A stretch of DNA of 64,000 bases from Caprimulgus europaeus (Eukaryota; Chordata; Aves; Caprimulgiformes; Caprimulgidae): contig OU015540.1 in NCBI GenBank assembly GCA_907165065.1, forward strand, positions 4,076,001 through 4,140,000, in the 5' to 3' direction. Shown here in pieces: positions 50,373-60,394 of this stretch (position 1 is its first letter; the number at the start of each line of letters is the position of its first letter). Under the pieces are notes generated by a model. That model had not been told where the DNA came from, did no database searches, and worked only from the letters and a program-made list of their open reading frames with translations. The position numbers and the translations under genes were made by a program.

Positions 50373-50549
50373 CTTACAGGGATTTATGGACACCCACCTC
50401 CCACATAACGCACCGACTCTACGGCGGGAGGGAAGGGCAAGCCAGTTTGAAAATCCAGTGACAGAGAAGAGAAACAAAACCCAAAAGAAAAAAAGGACGG
50501 AGGAGGGAAAAGAAAAAAACTTGGCAACGGGAGGTAACGCTAAAGTGCA

Positions 50550-50752
50550 TTAATATTCCCAGAGGGTGGAGGCATCGATGGTGTCGGCGGATGCCTTGAG
50601 GACCCCGGCGTGGTCACCCTTCAGGTATTTGCCATTGATTTTGATGGCCACTTTGTTATAGTCGCAGAACTCAAAAAAGAAGTCCACGGGGCTATCGCTG
50701 CTGCTGGTGACGGACGACTCGTTCCCCACCATCCAGTATTTCCCAGTGGCAT
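50550..50752 (-). CDS. FSCN1: FSCN1 exon 5: end of beta-trefoil 4 and stop
   Basis: 203 bases encoding [60 protein letters not shown] and STLWEY, then TAA at 50552-50550. The conserved [11 protein letters not shown] stretch and the C-terminal LWEY are diagnostic of fascin-1. The acceptor is CTTGCAG. Confidence 0.98.
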
Positions 50753-53700
50753 CTGCAAGGCAGAGGGAGAAGGGACAAGGTGGCCCCGTCAGCCACCACA
50801 GGGACCCCAGTGGCCATCACCCCCCCAGCCTGTCCCCACCCCTGGGGACTCACCCTTGATGTTGTACGCCCCGTCGTTGAACTCCAGCTGGAAGACGTCG
50901 TAGGAGGAGCGGTTGGAGTCCAGGGTGCCGGTCACCTTCCGGCACCCGATGAAGCCGTGCTCGCCGCGCAGGACGATGATGGGTCTGTTGATCAGCTTCA
51001 TCACAAAATGCTCCGTCTCACCTGTGCCAGAGGGGAGAGGGGCCATGAGAGTGGCCCGGGGGGGGGTGCAGAGCCTGGTCCCCACAGCTCACAGGCAGCA
51101 GTGAGGAGGGGGGCTGTGTCCCCCACCCCATCTGTCCCCCCCATCCCACAGCACCTGAAGTGGTGCAGCTACTAAGAAAAACTTACAGCCTGCATCCCTG
51201 AGCATCCCTTGGAAGAGAAGCCCAGCTTGGGAAGGAATCACCCATCCCCTGCCACCCCAGCGTGGGGCGGGGGTCCCTAAGGGGGTCCCTTACCCGCTGT
51301 CTCCATGGAGGCCGCCAGCTGCCCGTTCTTCTTCGCCGTCACGTACTTGCCGTTGGCAGCTTTCAGGGTGATGCGCTTGTCACACCACTCGATGTCAAAG
51401 TAGCAGCTCGCGTTCCTGCGGGGACAGAGAGGGAGATCAGCGGGATGTGACAGAGGGGGACCCTGCCAGTGCCACCCCACCAGCTCGGAACGGGCCATGG
51501 CTGGATCGGGGGTCCCTGATTCAACCCATTTGTGCAGGATGAGCCCTGCCGTGGTGGCCATCCCATGGCAGGCCGGTTGCCAACTGCGCTGTGGGAGCTT
51601 CCGCCTGGCTCTCAGCGCAGGGTGAAGGATTTCGACAGCCCCAGCCAGCCGGGAAGGATTGCGTGGCCCGAGGGACTTCCCGAGCGTCGTGGGCGGCAAG
51701 TCCTGGCCCAGCCCCGGCTCCCCGGGGAATTTGCTTCCTTCACTGGGAAGTGCTTTGGGGCAAGCACCTAGGCTGGAAAATCCCTCTTGGATTCCCCTGG
51801 GAGATGCAGATGGATCTCCAAAGGCCAGGGATGGCCTCGAGCTGCCGGGGACAGGGGACTCACTTTGTGGAGGCGGTGGACTGGATGCCCCCGTTGGAGG
51901 TGAGGGTCCAGTACTTCCCAGTGTAGGTCCTGAAGGCGCATTTCTTGGTGTCCTTGTTAATCTCCAGCTGGTAGGTCTCCTGGTCACCCTCCTCATCTTG
52001 GTTGGCTGAGAGGTCCATCCCTGTGGGGCAGAGGGAGATGGAGGTGAGGGGCACCAGGGCAGACCCCCACCCACCTCCAGCAGATCTGGGTGCAAAGGCA
52101 GACAGAGAAACCCAACTGAGAGGAGCTCCTGCTCCCTTGGGTGAGCTTTGGTGACTCCCAAATCCCTGCATGCATCTCCCCTCTGGCATTTTGGGTTCAA
52201 ATCCAAGTTTTCATTTGGCTACTCAAATATTAAGGCCAAAAATGAGGGTTGGACTGAGCTGAGGCATCCACCAGCTTCATTCAGCTCAGGACTCTCCATC
52301 TCCATCATGATTAAGCACCAAGCAAAACCAATTTAAGATATTTCACATGGAAAAGGGCTGCAGTTTTTCCCTGGAGGTGACAGCCAAGTTATTCAATCCA
52401 TTAGCAGAGGCCACCACAGCACCTGTGAATCCCCAGCTCGTGGCGTGTTTAAGGACCGTGGCACCATTTTTCATCCATAAATTGTCACGGCCCGTTGGGA
52501 CAGCGAAGCTTGCAGGGAGAGGAGGCCTGGGAAAGCCCTGGGGCAGCCAAACCCTTCCCTGGCTCCCCAAAAGCCATCAGCACCAGCCCGTCCCCTGGCT
52601 CTGCCAGCCAGAGTGACCCATCCCTGCACCAAAGGGACATCGCTGGGGCCATGACCTGGCAGCTGATGGCCATTCCATCCTGGGCACCAGCCTCAGAGGT
52701 AGATGCAGCCAGTCCTGGGGCCACCAGCCAGTCCTGGGGCCACCACTGGCCCCCTCCCTGGGCCACGTGCACATCCACCCACAGGCACTGAGCCCAAGCA
52801 AACGTGCTTAGTCAGGGCTGGCGGGGCCAAATCCTCTCCAGAGCTCTCCAGCTTGGTGGATTTCTGCCTAAAAATACTTTTGGGATGGAAGTCATGAGCT
52901 GCAGCCTGGAGCCAAAGCAAAGCAGCCGAGCTGCCGTGCTGGATCTTGGGGAGGGAGCTGGGGTGCAGCTACATACAGCCACCATGAGCAGAGAGGGGCC
53001 CCAGTCCCACCAGTGTGGCAAGGGGTCGGTGACCGGTGAGAGCAGCCTGGGAGGGGATGGTGACACGGACGGCGGTTTAGAGGCACCAGGTGAGTTTTTC
53101 AGAGCAGAAAGCACCCACCCACGTCTCTCCCCTCCTGCATGGGTGCTCCAGCCTCAAGTCCCACCATGCACCTGGTCCTGGAAAGGATGCAAAGGGGCTT
53201 TCTCCCAAATCTGCCTTTTCCTGGAGCCAAGAACCCGCTCATGGCGCTGGTGATGTGTTCAGCCCCGTGCACCTCTGCTGTGCGCTGCCTCCCAGTCTCT
53301 CAGCTGCTGGGATTTGAGTGCTGCCACACACAGTCACTGGGAGGGTTTTGTGGAGGGCCGCCTTGGTGGCCCTTCTGCACTGGAAAACCACCAGCAAGTC
53401 CCACCAGCTGCACCCACCTGGGGAGGGACCATCTACCTCCACACCAGCTATCGAAATCATGGAATCACAGAACAGTTTGGGTTGGAAGGGACCTCAAAGA
53501 TCATCCAGCTGTGGACAGGGTTGCCAACCACTGGATCAGGCTGCCCAGGGCCCCATCCAACCGGGCCCTGAATGCCTCCAGGGATGGGGCATCCACAGCT
53601 TCTCTGGGCAACCTGGGCCAGTGTCTCATCACCCTCAGGATGAAAAATTTCCTCCTAATATCCAACCTGCATCTCCCCTCTCACTTTAAAACCACTTCCC

Positions 53701-56700
53701 CTTGTCCTATCACTCTCTGCCCATGGAAAAAGTCACTTGCCCTCCTGTTTCTAAGCTCCCTCCAGGTACTGGAAGGCTGCAATGAGGTCTCCCTGGAGCC
53801 TTCTCTTCTCCAAGCTGAACAAGCCCAGCTCCCTCAACCTTTCTTCATCAAAGAGGTGCTCCAGCATGGAGATGGCTTCCCCCAGACCTCGCAGTTGGGG
53901 CAGACACAGCTGCCTGCTGGTTTCCCGTCACCAAACTGCATCTCCCAACCAGCATCTCCATCCAGCGGTGCCTGGGGAGCAGCCTCTGCTTTGCCTATCA
54001 GCCTCTCAACTCTCCCCAGGGGATCAGGCTGTGAAGGCTTTGCTTTGTTGGCTGTAATCTTATCTCCCACACCCAAACCGTCCTACCACCGCCTGTTCAC
54101 AGCATCCCCTCTCCCACCAGGCATCCTCCTGCAGCTCCCCGTGGATGCAGAGCCACCCCCTGTGCTTTGCTCCCCGGGGTATGTGGGGCAGCATGAGGGG
54201 CTGCATGGCCACCAACCCTGGTCACACTGGACAAGTCCTCAGCTCATGTGGTTGCCCCACTCTCGCCACCTCCCAGGGCTGCTGGGGGCCGAGCCAGTGG
54301 TCAGAGGAAACATTTGGTTTTGATTTTACACCCCGGGCACAGCAGGATGCTCCAGCCCCTCTCAGAGCCCCACAATGGAGCAGAGCAGGAGAGGGGGAAG
54401 AGGGGCTCTGTGGGGGCTCACAGAGAGGGAGTGGGCTGTAGGAGGGGACACAGCACCCCACCCAAGAGCTGCTGAGGGGGAGCCCGGTGGAGGTGTTCTC
54501 TCCCCCACCACACTGGTAGGTGAAGAGCTCCCTGACCTCCAGACGATGGGGTGACCTTGGGGAGATGTTTTGTGCCACAGAGCAGGACCAGATGGGCTGT
54601 AGATGGCACAGCAAGTGCCAGGAGCCTCCCAACACCATCCCCTCTCCCATAGAGACCCCCACCACAGAGCACAGCAAACCCACCAGCCCCCAGCACTGTG
54701 TGACTGCCCACGCCCCCACCATTGTGCAGAGGTGTTTGGCTTTCCCAGAGCCTGGCAAGCAGGAGGGTCTCCCACCGCCCCCTCCCCAAAAGCTGGGCTG
54801 GGTTGGGTTACAGCGACTCAGCAGAAAGGAATTCAATCACAGCTGGGGCAGGAGGAGCCTTCAAAGGGCTGGAACGGAGCTGGAGGGGGAGGTTTGGGGG
54901 TCAGAGCCAGGCGGGATGGGAGAAGCACTGCAGGAAGCATGGGTGAGAGGTGGTAGGACCATGGTGGGTCCAAGAGAGATGTCCCCATGGTGGAGCACAG
55001 GAGCTGTCCCTCAGCCACCCCCTGCCACCACCCCCGTTTTCTGCAGCCCGGGGCTGTGGCGGGGAGCCGGCATCTCCCGCAGCGCCGGGCCAAGCCGCTC
55101 CCGCTGCAATCACCATTTAATTACCGCTCCCGGGAAATTTACGGTCTGGAGTCGGCACGGCTCTGCCCGACCTTGATGAAGCTGCTAATTACAGCTGGAG
55201 GTGGGAGCAGGGAGAGCACAGTGCCCCTGGGCCCCCCAAAATTCCCAGCGTGGGATGTGGGATGTCCTCTGGCTCCGTCTGCAACACAGGTTTGCTATGG
55301 GGGTCCTGGGGAGGATGGAGAGGTGGGAGCTGGTGGGCTGAGGTGTGTGTCCCCCAAACGCTGAGATCCCCCCAAACAAAGCCCCTGGGCTCAAGGTCCT
55401 CAGAGCTGGGGAAGGGTGATGGGGAGGACAGTCAGAGCTGGAGCAAGAAAAGGCTTCCCAAGACCTCGGCTGCTGGGGTTCCCAGCCACTGCCACCCCCT
55501 CAGTTCTGCAGGGACACCCCAGCCCTTGCTGCTCTCCAGCCCAGGACAGCAGATGCACATGGAGACCTGTGGCCATCCCAGAGCACGCAACACCTTCCTG
55601 CACCTCCCAAAGAGACCAGCCTCTCCATCTAAAGGAGCCCATGAAAACCTCCATGCTGTGAGGGGCCACAGACCCAGCGTGGGGGAGACTTATGGCACCA
55701 AGAAGACTTTCCCTCTACATTAAATTCATGCAGAAGGTGTCCTACCAGCCATCCCAGGATGCTGGTGAGACCCAGTGGGATGCACTCCATGGAGAGGAGG
55801 CCAAGAGCCTGGAGGACCATGGCCAAGGGGTGGGATGAGCCAGCTGGAGCACCCCAAAGCCCACAGCTCGGCTGCACCTTTCCCATCCTCCAAATCCCCT
55901 GGGGCCAAGAGGCTCCCTTCCAAAAAACCCACGGTTATGCCTGAAAAATCCAAGGCAGAGGGAGCAGAGCCCTCGTGGGCGGCAGGGCAGGATTTCAGGT
56001 CCTCTCTCCCTGCGGGGCTCTGGCACCCTCCACCCACACTGCAGCCACGCACGTGCCCTGAGACACATCTTGTCCCCTCCCTGCCCCTCGGACCGGCTTA
56101 TGTTGCACCCCATAAATAAATCCAAGTGTATGTTTGTCTGAAAGCAACAGCCTGGAGCACCCCGGGGACTGTACAGCTCCTCTGCTGAGGGTGCAAGGGG
56201 GTCATGGGCAGGGGTGAAACATGGATTTCCTGGAAAAAAAATCCCCCACCCCTTCTTCCCTATGGATTTCCTGTGGCTTTGTGATATCCTCCAAGTGCCA
56301 ACGTGCCGCTTGGCAGCTCTGGATGGAAACCTGTGTCCAAGCTCGTGTATTCCCAGCCCCCAGAGCTGCATCTCCCCACCTCACTGCGGCACCAAGATGA
56401 ACTGGGAGGGGGGAACTGGCTGTGGCTGCAGCCAGCACCCACCCACCCTGTGCCAGGGGGGCTCCTGGCCCCGGAGCAGATCTCCCCATCGTCAACTTGG
56501 CGTGTCCCACCGAGCTCCCGTCACCGCACTGCTCACTCACCCCCTCCCTGGACCCCCTTCCCTAAATGCCTCGCTCCCTGCTCAGCCCATCCTCTCCCCC
56601 CATGTGGGTGGGGAGGTGGGGGGCACACCTCGTCTGGGTGGGGGGCTGGCAGGGGCCCAGTGCAGCGGGGAGGACGCCAGCGCTCTGCCCCCGGGGACCC

Positions 56701-59700
56701 TCGCGCCCACAAAGGGCCTTTTGTTGCCGCAGTCGGGGACAGAAAGGAGCCATTGAGGCGAGGAGGGGGCTGCTTTCTGCCGGCAGCACCCTGGCTCGGC
56801 TCTGTTTGAGGGTGCAATGGGGGGACAGGGGCTCTGATGGAGCCTGGTGCTCCCTGGGGACCCCATCCTTCTGCAGGGAGAGGTGCCAGGGAGACCCCCA
56901 ACTCCAGCACTGGTGCAGAGCTGGCACCCACCTTGTGCCCCCCCCCCGGGATGGCTGGTGTCGTGTCCCCAGTGCCCCATGTTCAGGGCATGGTGACACC
57001 GACCATCCCAGAGACAAGGAGGAGGCTCCAAGGCCGGGTGCTGACTCGGCACTGGTGGGACAGCGCTGTCCCCAAGGCTGGACCAGCTCCAGCTCTCAGC
57101 CAGGGAAGCCACAAAAGCCCCATCCCATGGGACAGGGAGGGGACAGCCACTGCCATCCCTGCTCCCTCCCCAGCTCCACGGGGGAACGAGCTGCCTTTCC
57201 CCGAGAGCCTTCACCGAGCTGCAGCCTCTCCCTGTCCGCATCCCGCATCCCCCATCCCGCATCCCCCATCCCGCATCCCAGCAGCCTCCAGCACATCTGC
57301 CAGCAGCCCAACGCTTATCAGCTCGGCAGGGAAAGGGCTGTCTGCACCCACTTCCTCCGACGGCTGCTGCCTTCTCAGCAACCTTGGGACAAGGAGCTTT
57401 CCCGACGGGAGAAGGGAGGGCGAACGCTGGAGAGAGGCAGCTCCCAACCTCTCCCTGGGAGGATAAACTGGGTGGAAATGGCTTCCCTGGCCAAAATGGC
57501 CTGGAGTGAGGATGTGCAGCCCCAGCACTCCCCTCCCCGCTGTATTTTGCTTGGCGAGGGGCCGGGCACAGCCCAGAGCCCCCTGTTGCTGGGGAGATTT
57601 GTGCCCCCCCCCTTCACACCCCCACATATCCATCTCGATTCACACAAAGCCGGCGGGTCCGCCAGCAGCGTTCCCACCCGCGCCGTGGGGTCCCCCACCA
57701 CCGCCCCATCCCACACATCTCCCCCCACATCTGGTTTTCCCATCTCCAGTGACAAAGGGCTGCAGCAGCCCTTCCCCCACGGCGCTGCGGCAGCCTTCCG
57801 CCATCGCCATCCTCCTCCTCCTGGCCAAACCCCTGCGCCTGGGCAAATAGTCCCCACTGCCCAGCTCTGCAGGGCTGTGGGTTTTTTTGTCTTTAAGGGG
57901 CTGATTTGCAGCACAGGATTTGCTCTGGGGAAGGTGAAAGGCAGTGAGGTCCCTGCAAAGAGCTGCCCAGGCGCAGACGGAGGGTTAAGCTACAACCTTG
58001 AAATATCATATATACACACACACAAAAATTCCCCGGTGCTTTTTCCTCCAGGCTTTGCTGCAGCGAGACATGCTCGCACCCATCCCGCGCCCGGCGTGTG
58101 CCGGCCTGACTTGGCGCGCTGGCCATGTGCCCCGGGGCTCCCACCCCGGCCCAACCTCCAGCATCGCATCCCCACAGAGCGGGGACCCCCTGTTCCCCAG
58201 CCAGCACCCCTCCGTCTGGGGGGGTGGGATGCAGGCTGGGTGCTCAAAGGCGGGCGGGTGGCTGCGTGCCCGGGGAGCTGTGCCGTGTGGCCGCGATGCT
58301 CGAGGCCGGTGGCACGGTGGCCTCTCCGGCGAGCAGAGGGGACAGGCGCGGGCGGAGGGGATGGGCGCGGGCGGAGGGGTGGCGGCCTTTGTGCCGGGGA
58401 TGTAGGTCACGGCTCGACGCGGGAATTTTGGTGAAGCCATTTATGTAAATCTGCCAAGGCCAGGGGGCTGGGGAGCACCCACCCCAACACCCACCGGAGA
58501 GCGCAGCCCCATGGGTCCCTGCTCTGCAGCCCGTGTGGCTCAGCGATGCTCGGGGAAGGGGGGGTTTGGTGGAGGCTTTGTTGGGTGAACAATGAGCTCG
58601 GCAGGTAGGAAGGGGAGGGATGGCAGCCCTGCCTCCTTCACTGCAAGCTAGACCACATCCACCCCCCTCCTCCATCCCTGCACCCCCTAGGCAGCCCCTC
58701 ACCATTCCTCCCCCTCCCAGGGCACCATGCAGAGATGATGCTGCGGGGATGGGGGTGCTGCGGGATGGGGGTGCTGCAGGGATGGGGACCCCCAGGCAGG
58801 CAGTGCTGGAGGGATACAGGAGGGGGACAGGAGAGGCATGAGGGAGGGGTGTGGGGAAATTATGATGATGGAGAGATTTGGGCAGCCACGCTGGAGGGGT
58901 ACAGGGGGGTGTGCCCTGGGGAGATGGTGACTTCAGAGGAGGGGTGTAGGGCCATGTGTGTGAGAAGGGGTTCAAGTGGGGGGGGGAGAGACCCTAAAGA
59001 AGTGCTGGCAGAGGGGTATGGGGTCGGGGGGTGGGGGGAGGTTATGCATCCCCCAACCCTGTGGGGCTGCTGCTGCAGGAAGTCAGAGGATGATGGAGGG
59101 AGATGGGGGGCTGCCAGGGGGGGCAGAGCTACAAGAGAGGGGGCCACACCGGGTTGGCAATTCTGGAGGGATGCGGGAGGGCACCCCAGGGTGGGTGATG
59201 CCTGTGGGATGAGGGTGCTGGAGGGATGTGGGGGGGCAGCTCAGGGTGGGCAATGCCTGCAGGATGAGGATGCTGGAGGGATGCAGGGGCACACCCCGGG
59301 GCAGCAACACCCCAGGGACTTAGGGGCAGCCGAGATGTCCCCCCCATCCCCTGGTACCTTGCCGGGTGGAGACATTCCTGTCGTTGCCGGCTCGGAGGAC
59401 GACCTGCGGGCAGCTCTGCTCGAGGGCGAAGAGCTCATCCTTGCCCACCTTGGCACTCTTGCCCGCTTTCAGGGTGCCGCTGGGTCCCGAGGGGGCGAGG
59501 TAACGACCCTCCCCGTCGCGAAATGCCACCTTCCCGCAGCGGAACTCGAGGGTGAAGGCGGTACCGGGCTCAGCGGCGGGGACCAGGCGACCATCGGAGC
59601 GGAGCAGGCGGTGGTCGCAGCTCTGGAGGCTGTAACGTTGGTCCACGAAGAGGAGGGTGATGAGGGCGTCCACACCCCACGGCACGTCGCGGTCCACGGC

Positions 59701-60180
59701 CAGTTCGTCCCGGCGAGGTCCCAGGTGGGCGTAGCGCTTGCGGGCCAGGCTGTAGAGGTTGGCCTGGGGGTGCATGGCCAGGTGAACGCTCCATTTCTCG
59801 GTCGCCGAGACGGTGGGAGCGAAGCAGGAGAGACGGTCCTCGGTGCCACCGAAGAAGCGGCGATGGGGCTCGGACTGCAGCGACCAGCGCCCGTCGCCGT
59901 GAGCCACCACCAAGAAGCGACAGTCGGGACCCGGTTCCTCGCTGTCGCAGCTCACCCGCCCGTCCTTGTCAGCTGCCAGGTACCGGCCCAGGTGGCTTTT
60001 GAGCAGGACGGCGCTGGAGTCCTCCCCGTCCTGCTCCAGCGTCCAGATCTGCTTCTTCTTCATGCTGGCGGCCGAGGCATTCACCTTGAAGCCGAAGGCC
60101 TCGGCCGTCAGGTACTTGTTGCTGCAATTGATCAGCCCGAACTGGATCTGCACCGGCTCCGCCGTCCCGTTCGCCGTCAT
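50550..60180 (-). CDS. FSCN1: FSCN1, fascin actin-bundling protein 1, complete, five exons
   Basis: Exons at 60180-59358, 52020-51864, 51415-51294, 51021-50854 and 50752-50550 join in frame to 1473 bases: 490 residues plus TAA. Human fascin-1 has 493; the difference is in a loop after EQ in exon 1. The protein begins [20 protein letters not shown] and ends DASTLWEY, matching fascin throughout. Fascin is a cytoplasmic protein of four beta-trefoil domains (about 1-137, 138-257, 258-378, 379-490) that packs actin filaments into parallel bundles in filopodia, dendritic cells and neurons. Ser39, the PKC site whose phosphorylation reduces actin binding, is present in [11 protein letters not shown]. 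All introns use GT-AG. The gene converges on RNF216. Confidence 0.98.
50854..51021 (-). CDS. FSCN1: FSCN1 exon 4: beta-trefoil 4, first part
   Basis: 168 bases encoding [40 protein letters not shown] and [15 protein letters not shown]. The sequence is almost identical to mammals. The acceptor is GGCACAG and the donor GTGAGTC. Confidence 0.97.
51294..51415 (-). CDS. FSCN1: FSCN1 exon 3: end of beta-trefoil 3
   Basis: 122 bases encoding [40 protein letters not shown]. The Cys in EWCDKR replaces the Arg I recall in human, a mild change on the trefoil surface. The acceptor is CCCCGCAG and the donor GTAAGGG. Confidence 0.97.
51864..52020 (-). CDS. FSCN1: FSCN1 exon 2: beta-trefoil 3
   Basis: 157 bases, the size I recall for human exon 2. 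It encodes [20 protein letters not shown], then [18 protein letters not shown] and GGIQSTAST, the first part of trefoil 3. The acceptor is CCCCACAG and the donor GTGAGTC. Confidence 0.97.
52707..52744. repeat. Perfect 19-bp tandem duplication
   Basis: The unit agccagtcctggggccacc occurs twice directly in FSCN1 intron 1. Confidence 0.9.
53457..53872 (-). mobile_element. CR1-type LINE fragment, reverse orientation
   Basis: The + strand shows 'atcacagaacagtttgggtt', 'ggaagggacctcaaagatca', 'ccccatccaaccgggccctg', 'cagggatggggcatccacag', 'ggcaacctgggccagtgtct' and 'cccttgtcctatcactctct', the order of an inverted CR1 3' region. It starts with a remnant of the short 3' repeat (atcatggaatcacag) and is 5'-truncated. 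It lies in FSCN1 intron 1 in the same transcriptional orientation as FSCN1. Boundaries are approximate. Confidence 0.93.
55106..55200. promoter_or_regulatory. Candidate conserved non-coding element in FSCN1 intron 1
   Basis: An island of AT-containing, non-repetitive sequence in very GC-rich surroundings. It has homeodomain-type cores TTTAATTA (55116-55123) and TAATTA (55186-55191) flanking a CCCGGGAAATTTA segment. The look resembles vertebrate enhancers, but no alignment was possible. Confidence 0.25.
57237..57280. repeat. Short (CCCGCATCCCCCAT)n tandem repeat
   Basis: Three near-identical units of CCCGCAT/CCCCCAT alternate in FSCN1 intron 1. Confidence 0.8.
58735..59330. repeat. G-rich degenerate repeat with 55-bp tandem units
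   Basis: The + strand is dominated by GGGATG, GCTGGAGGG and G runs. Within it a 55-bp unit beginning CTGGAGGGATG is clear: copies start at 59163, 59218 and 59273 (the last partial). Earlier positions hold more diverged relatives. It ends only some 30 bases from the exon 1 donor. On the FSCN1 transcript the repeat is C-rich. Confidence 0.75.
59358..60180 (-). CDS. FSCN1: FSCN1 exon 1 (coding part): beta-trefoils 1 and 2, start of 3
   Basis: 823 coding bases, residues 1-274 plus one base of a Gly codon. The start is the ATG at 60180-60178, with A at -3, chosen because the protein matches fascin from MTANG onward; an upstream in-frame ATG at 60426 would cross the TATA box. The motifs [50 protein letters not shown] and [14 protein letters not shown] are all present. 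The loop after EQ is DGEDSS, shorter than the human PPDEAGS. The donor is G|GTACC at 59357. Confidence 0.98.
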
Positions 60181-60228
60181 CCTGCCGCTGCCGCCGACAC
60201 CGACCGCCGCGCCCGCCCCGACGCCGCC

Positions 60229-60234
60229 TTTATA
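60229..60234 (-). promoter_or_regulatory. TATA box of FSCN1
   Basis: TATAAA on the - strand, 48 bases from the ATG, in a very GC-rich context (GGGGC before it, GGCGG after it). Initiation 25-30 bases downstream would place the start near 60200-60207 and give a 5'UTR of only about 20-27 bases. Confidence 0.6.
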
Positions 60235-60251
60235 GCCCCGCCGCTGCGGTA

Positions 60252-60259
60252 CCGCCCCC
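60252..60259 (-). promoter_or_regulatory. GC box upstream of the FSCN1 TATA box
   Basis: GGGGGCGG on the - strand, about 18 bases upstream of the TATA box, a typical Sp1-family site. More GC-box-like strings follow up to about 60360. Confidence 0.45.
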
Positions 60260-60394
60260 TCCCCAGACATCCACCCCCCAAAAACCCACCCATCCCCCCC
60301 CCCGACAGCCGCCCCCCGCCGCCGCGACCCCCGCCCACCCCCTCCCCTGCAGAGCCTCGCGGCGGGGCAGGACCCCTCCTGCTGCAGCAAGAGC

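Larger units (their letters stand above)
48396..50549 (-). other. FSCN1 3'UTR
   Basis: About 2.15 kb between the TAA stop and the twin AATAAA signals. On the transcript strand it has T-rich stretches (48470-48530, with TATTATTATT, and 49300-49345 as the opposite-strand A-rich run). It has 8-mer seed matches for miR-145 at 50365-50372 and miR-143 at 49829-49836. The 3' end is approximate. Confidence 0.75.
52021..59357 (-). other. FSCN1 intron 1 (7.3 kb)
   Basis: A GC-rich first intron from GTACCAG to CCCCACAG. It holds a 55-bp G-rich tandem repeat near its 5' end, short tandem repeats, a reverse CR1 copy at about 53457-53872, a 19-bp duplication and an AT-rich island with homeodomain-like sites at about 55106-55200. 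It also contains unusually long stop-free frames, best explained by the high GC. Confidence 0.9.

Noticed and set aside
51277-52206. A 309-codon - strand open frame over FSCN1 exon 3, intron 2 and exon 2 DNA
   Set aside because: It reads intron 2 and reads exon 2 out of its true frame; only its last 45 residues are fascin. Canonical splice sites give the conserved protein.
53139-54323. A 394-codon + strand open frame in FSCN1 intron 1
   Set aside because: It runs through the antisense of a CR1 copy and GC-rich intron, with no recognisable domain.
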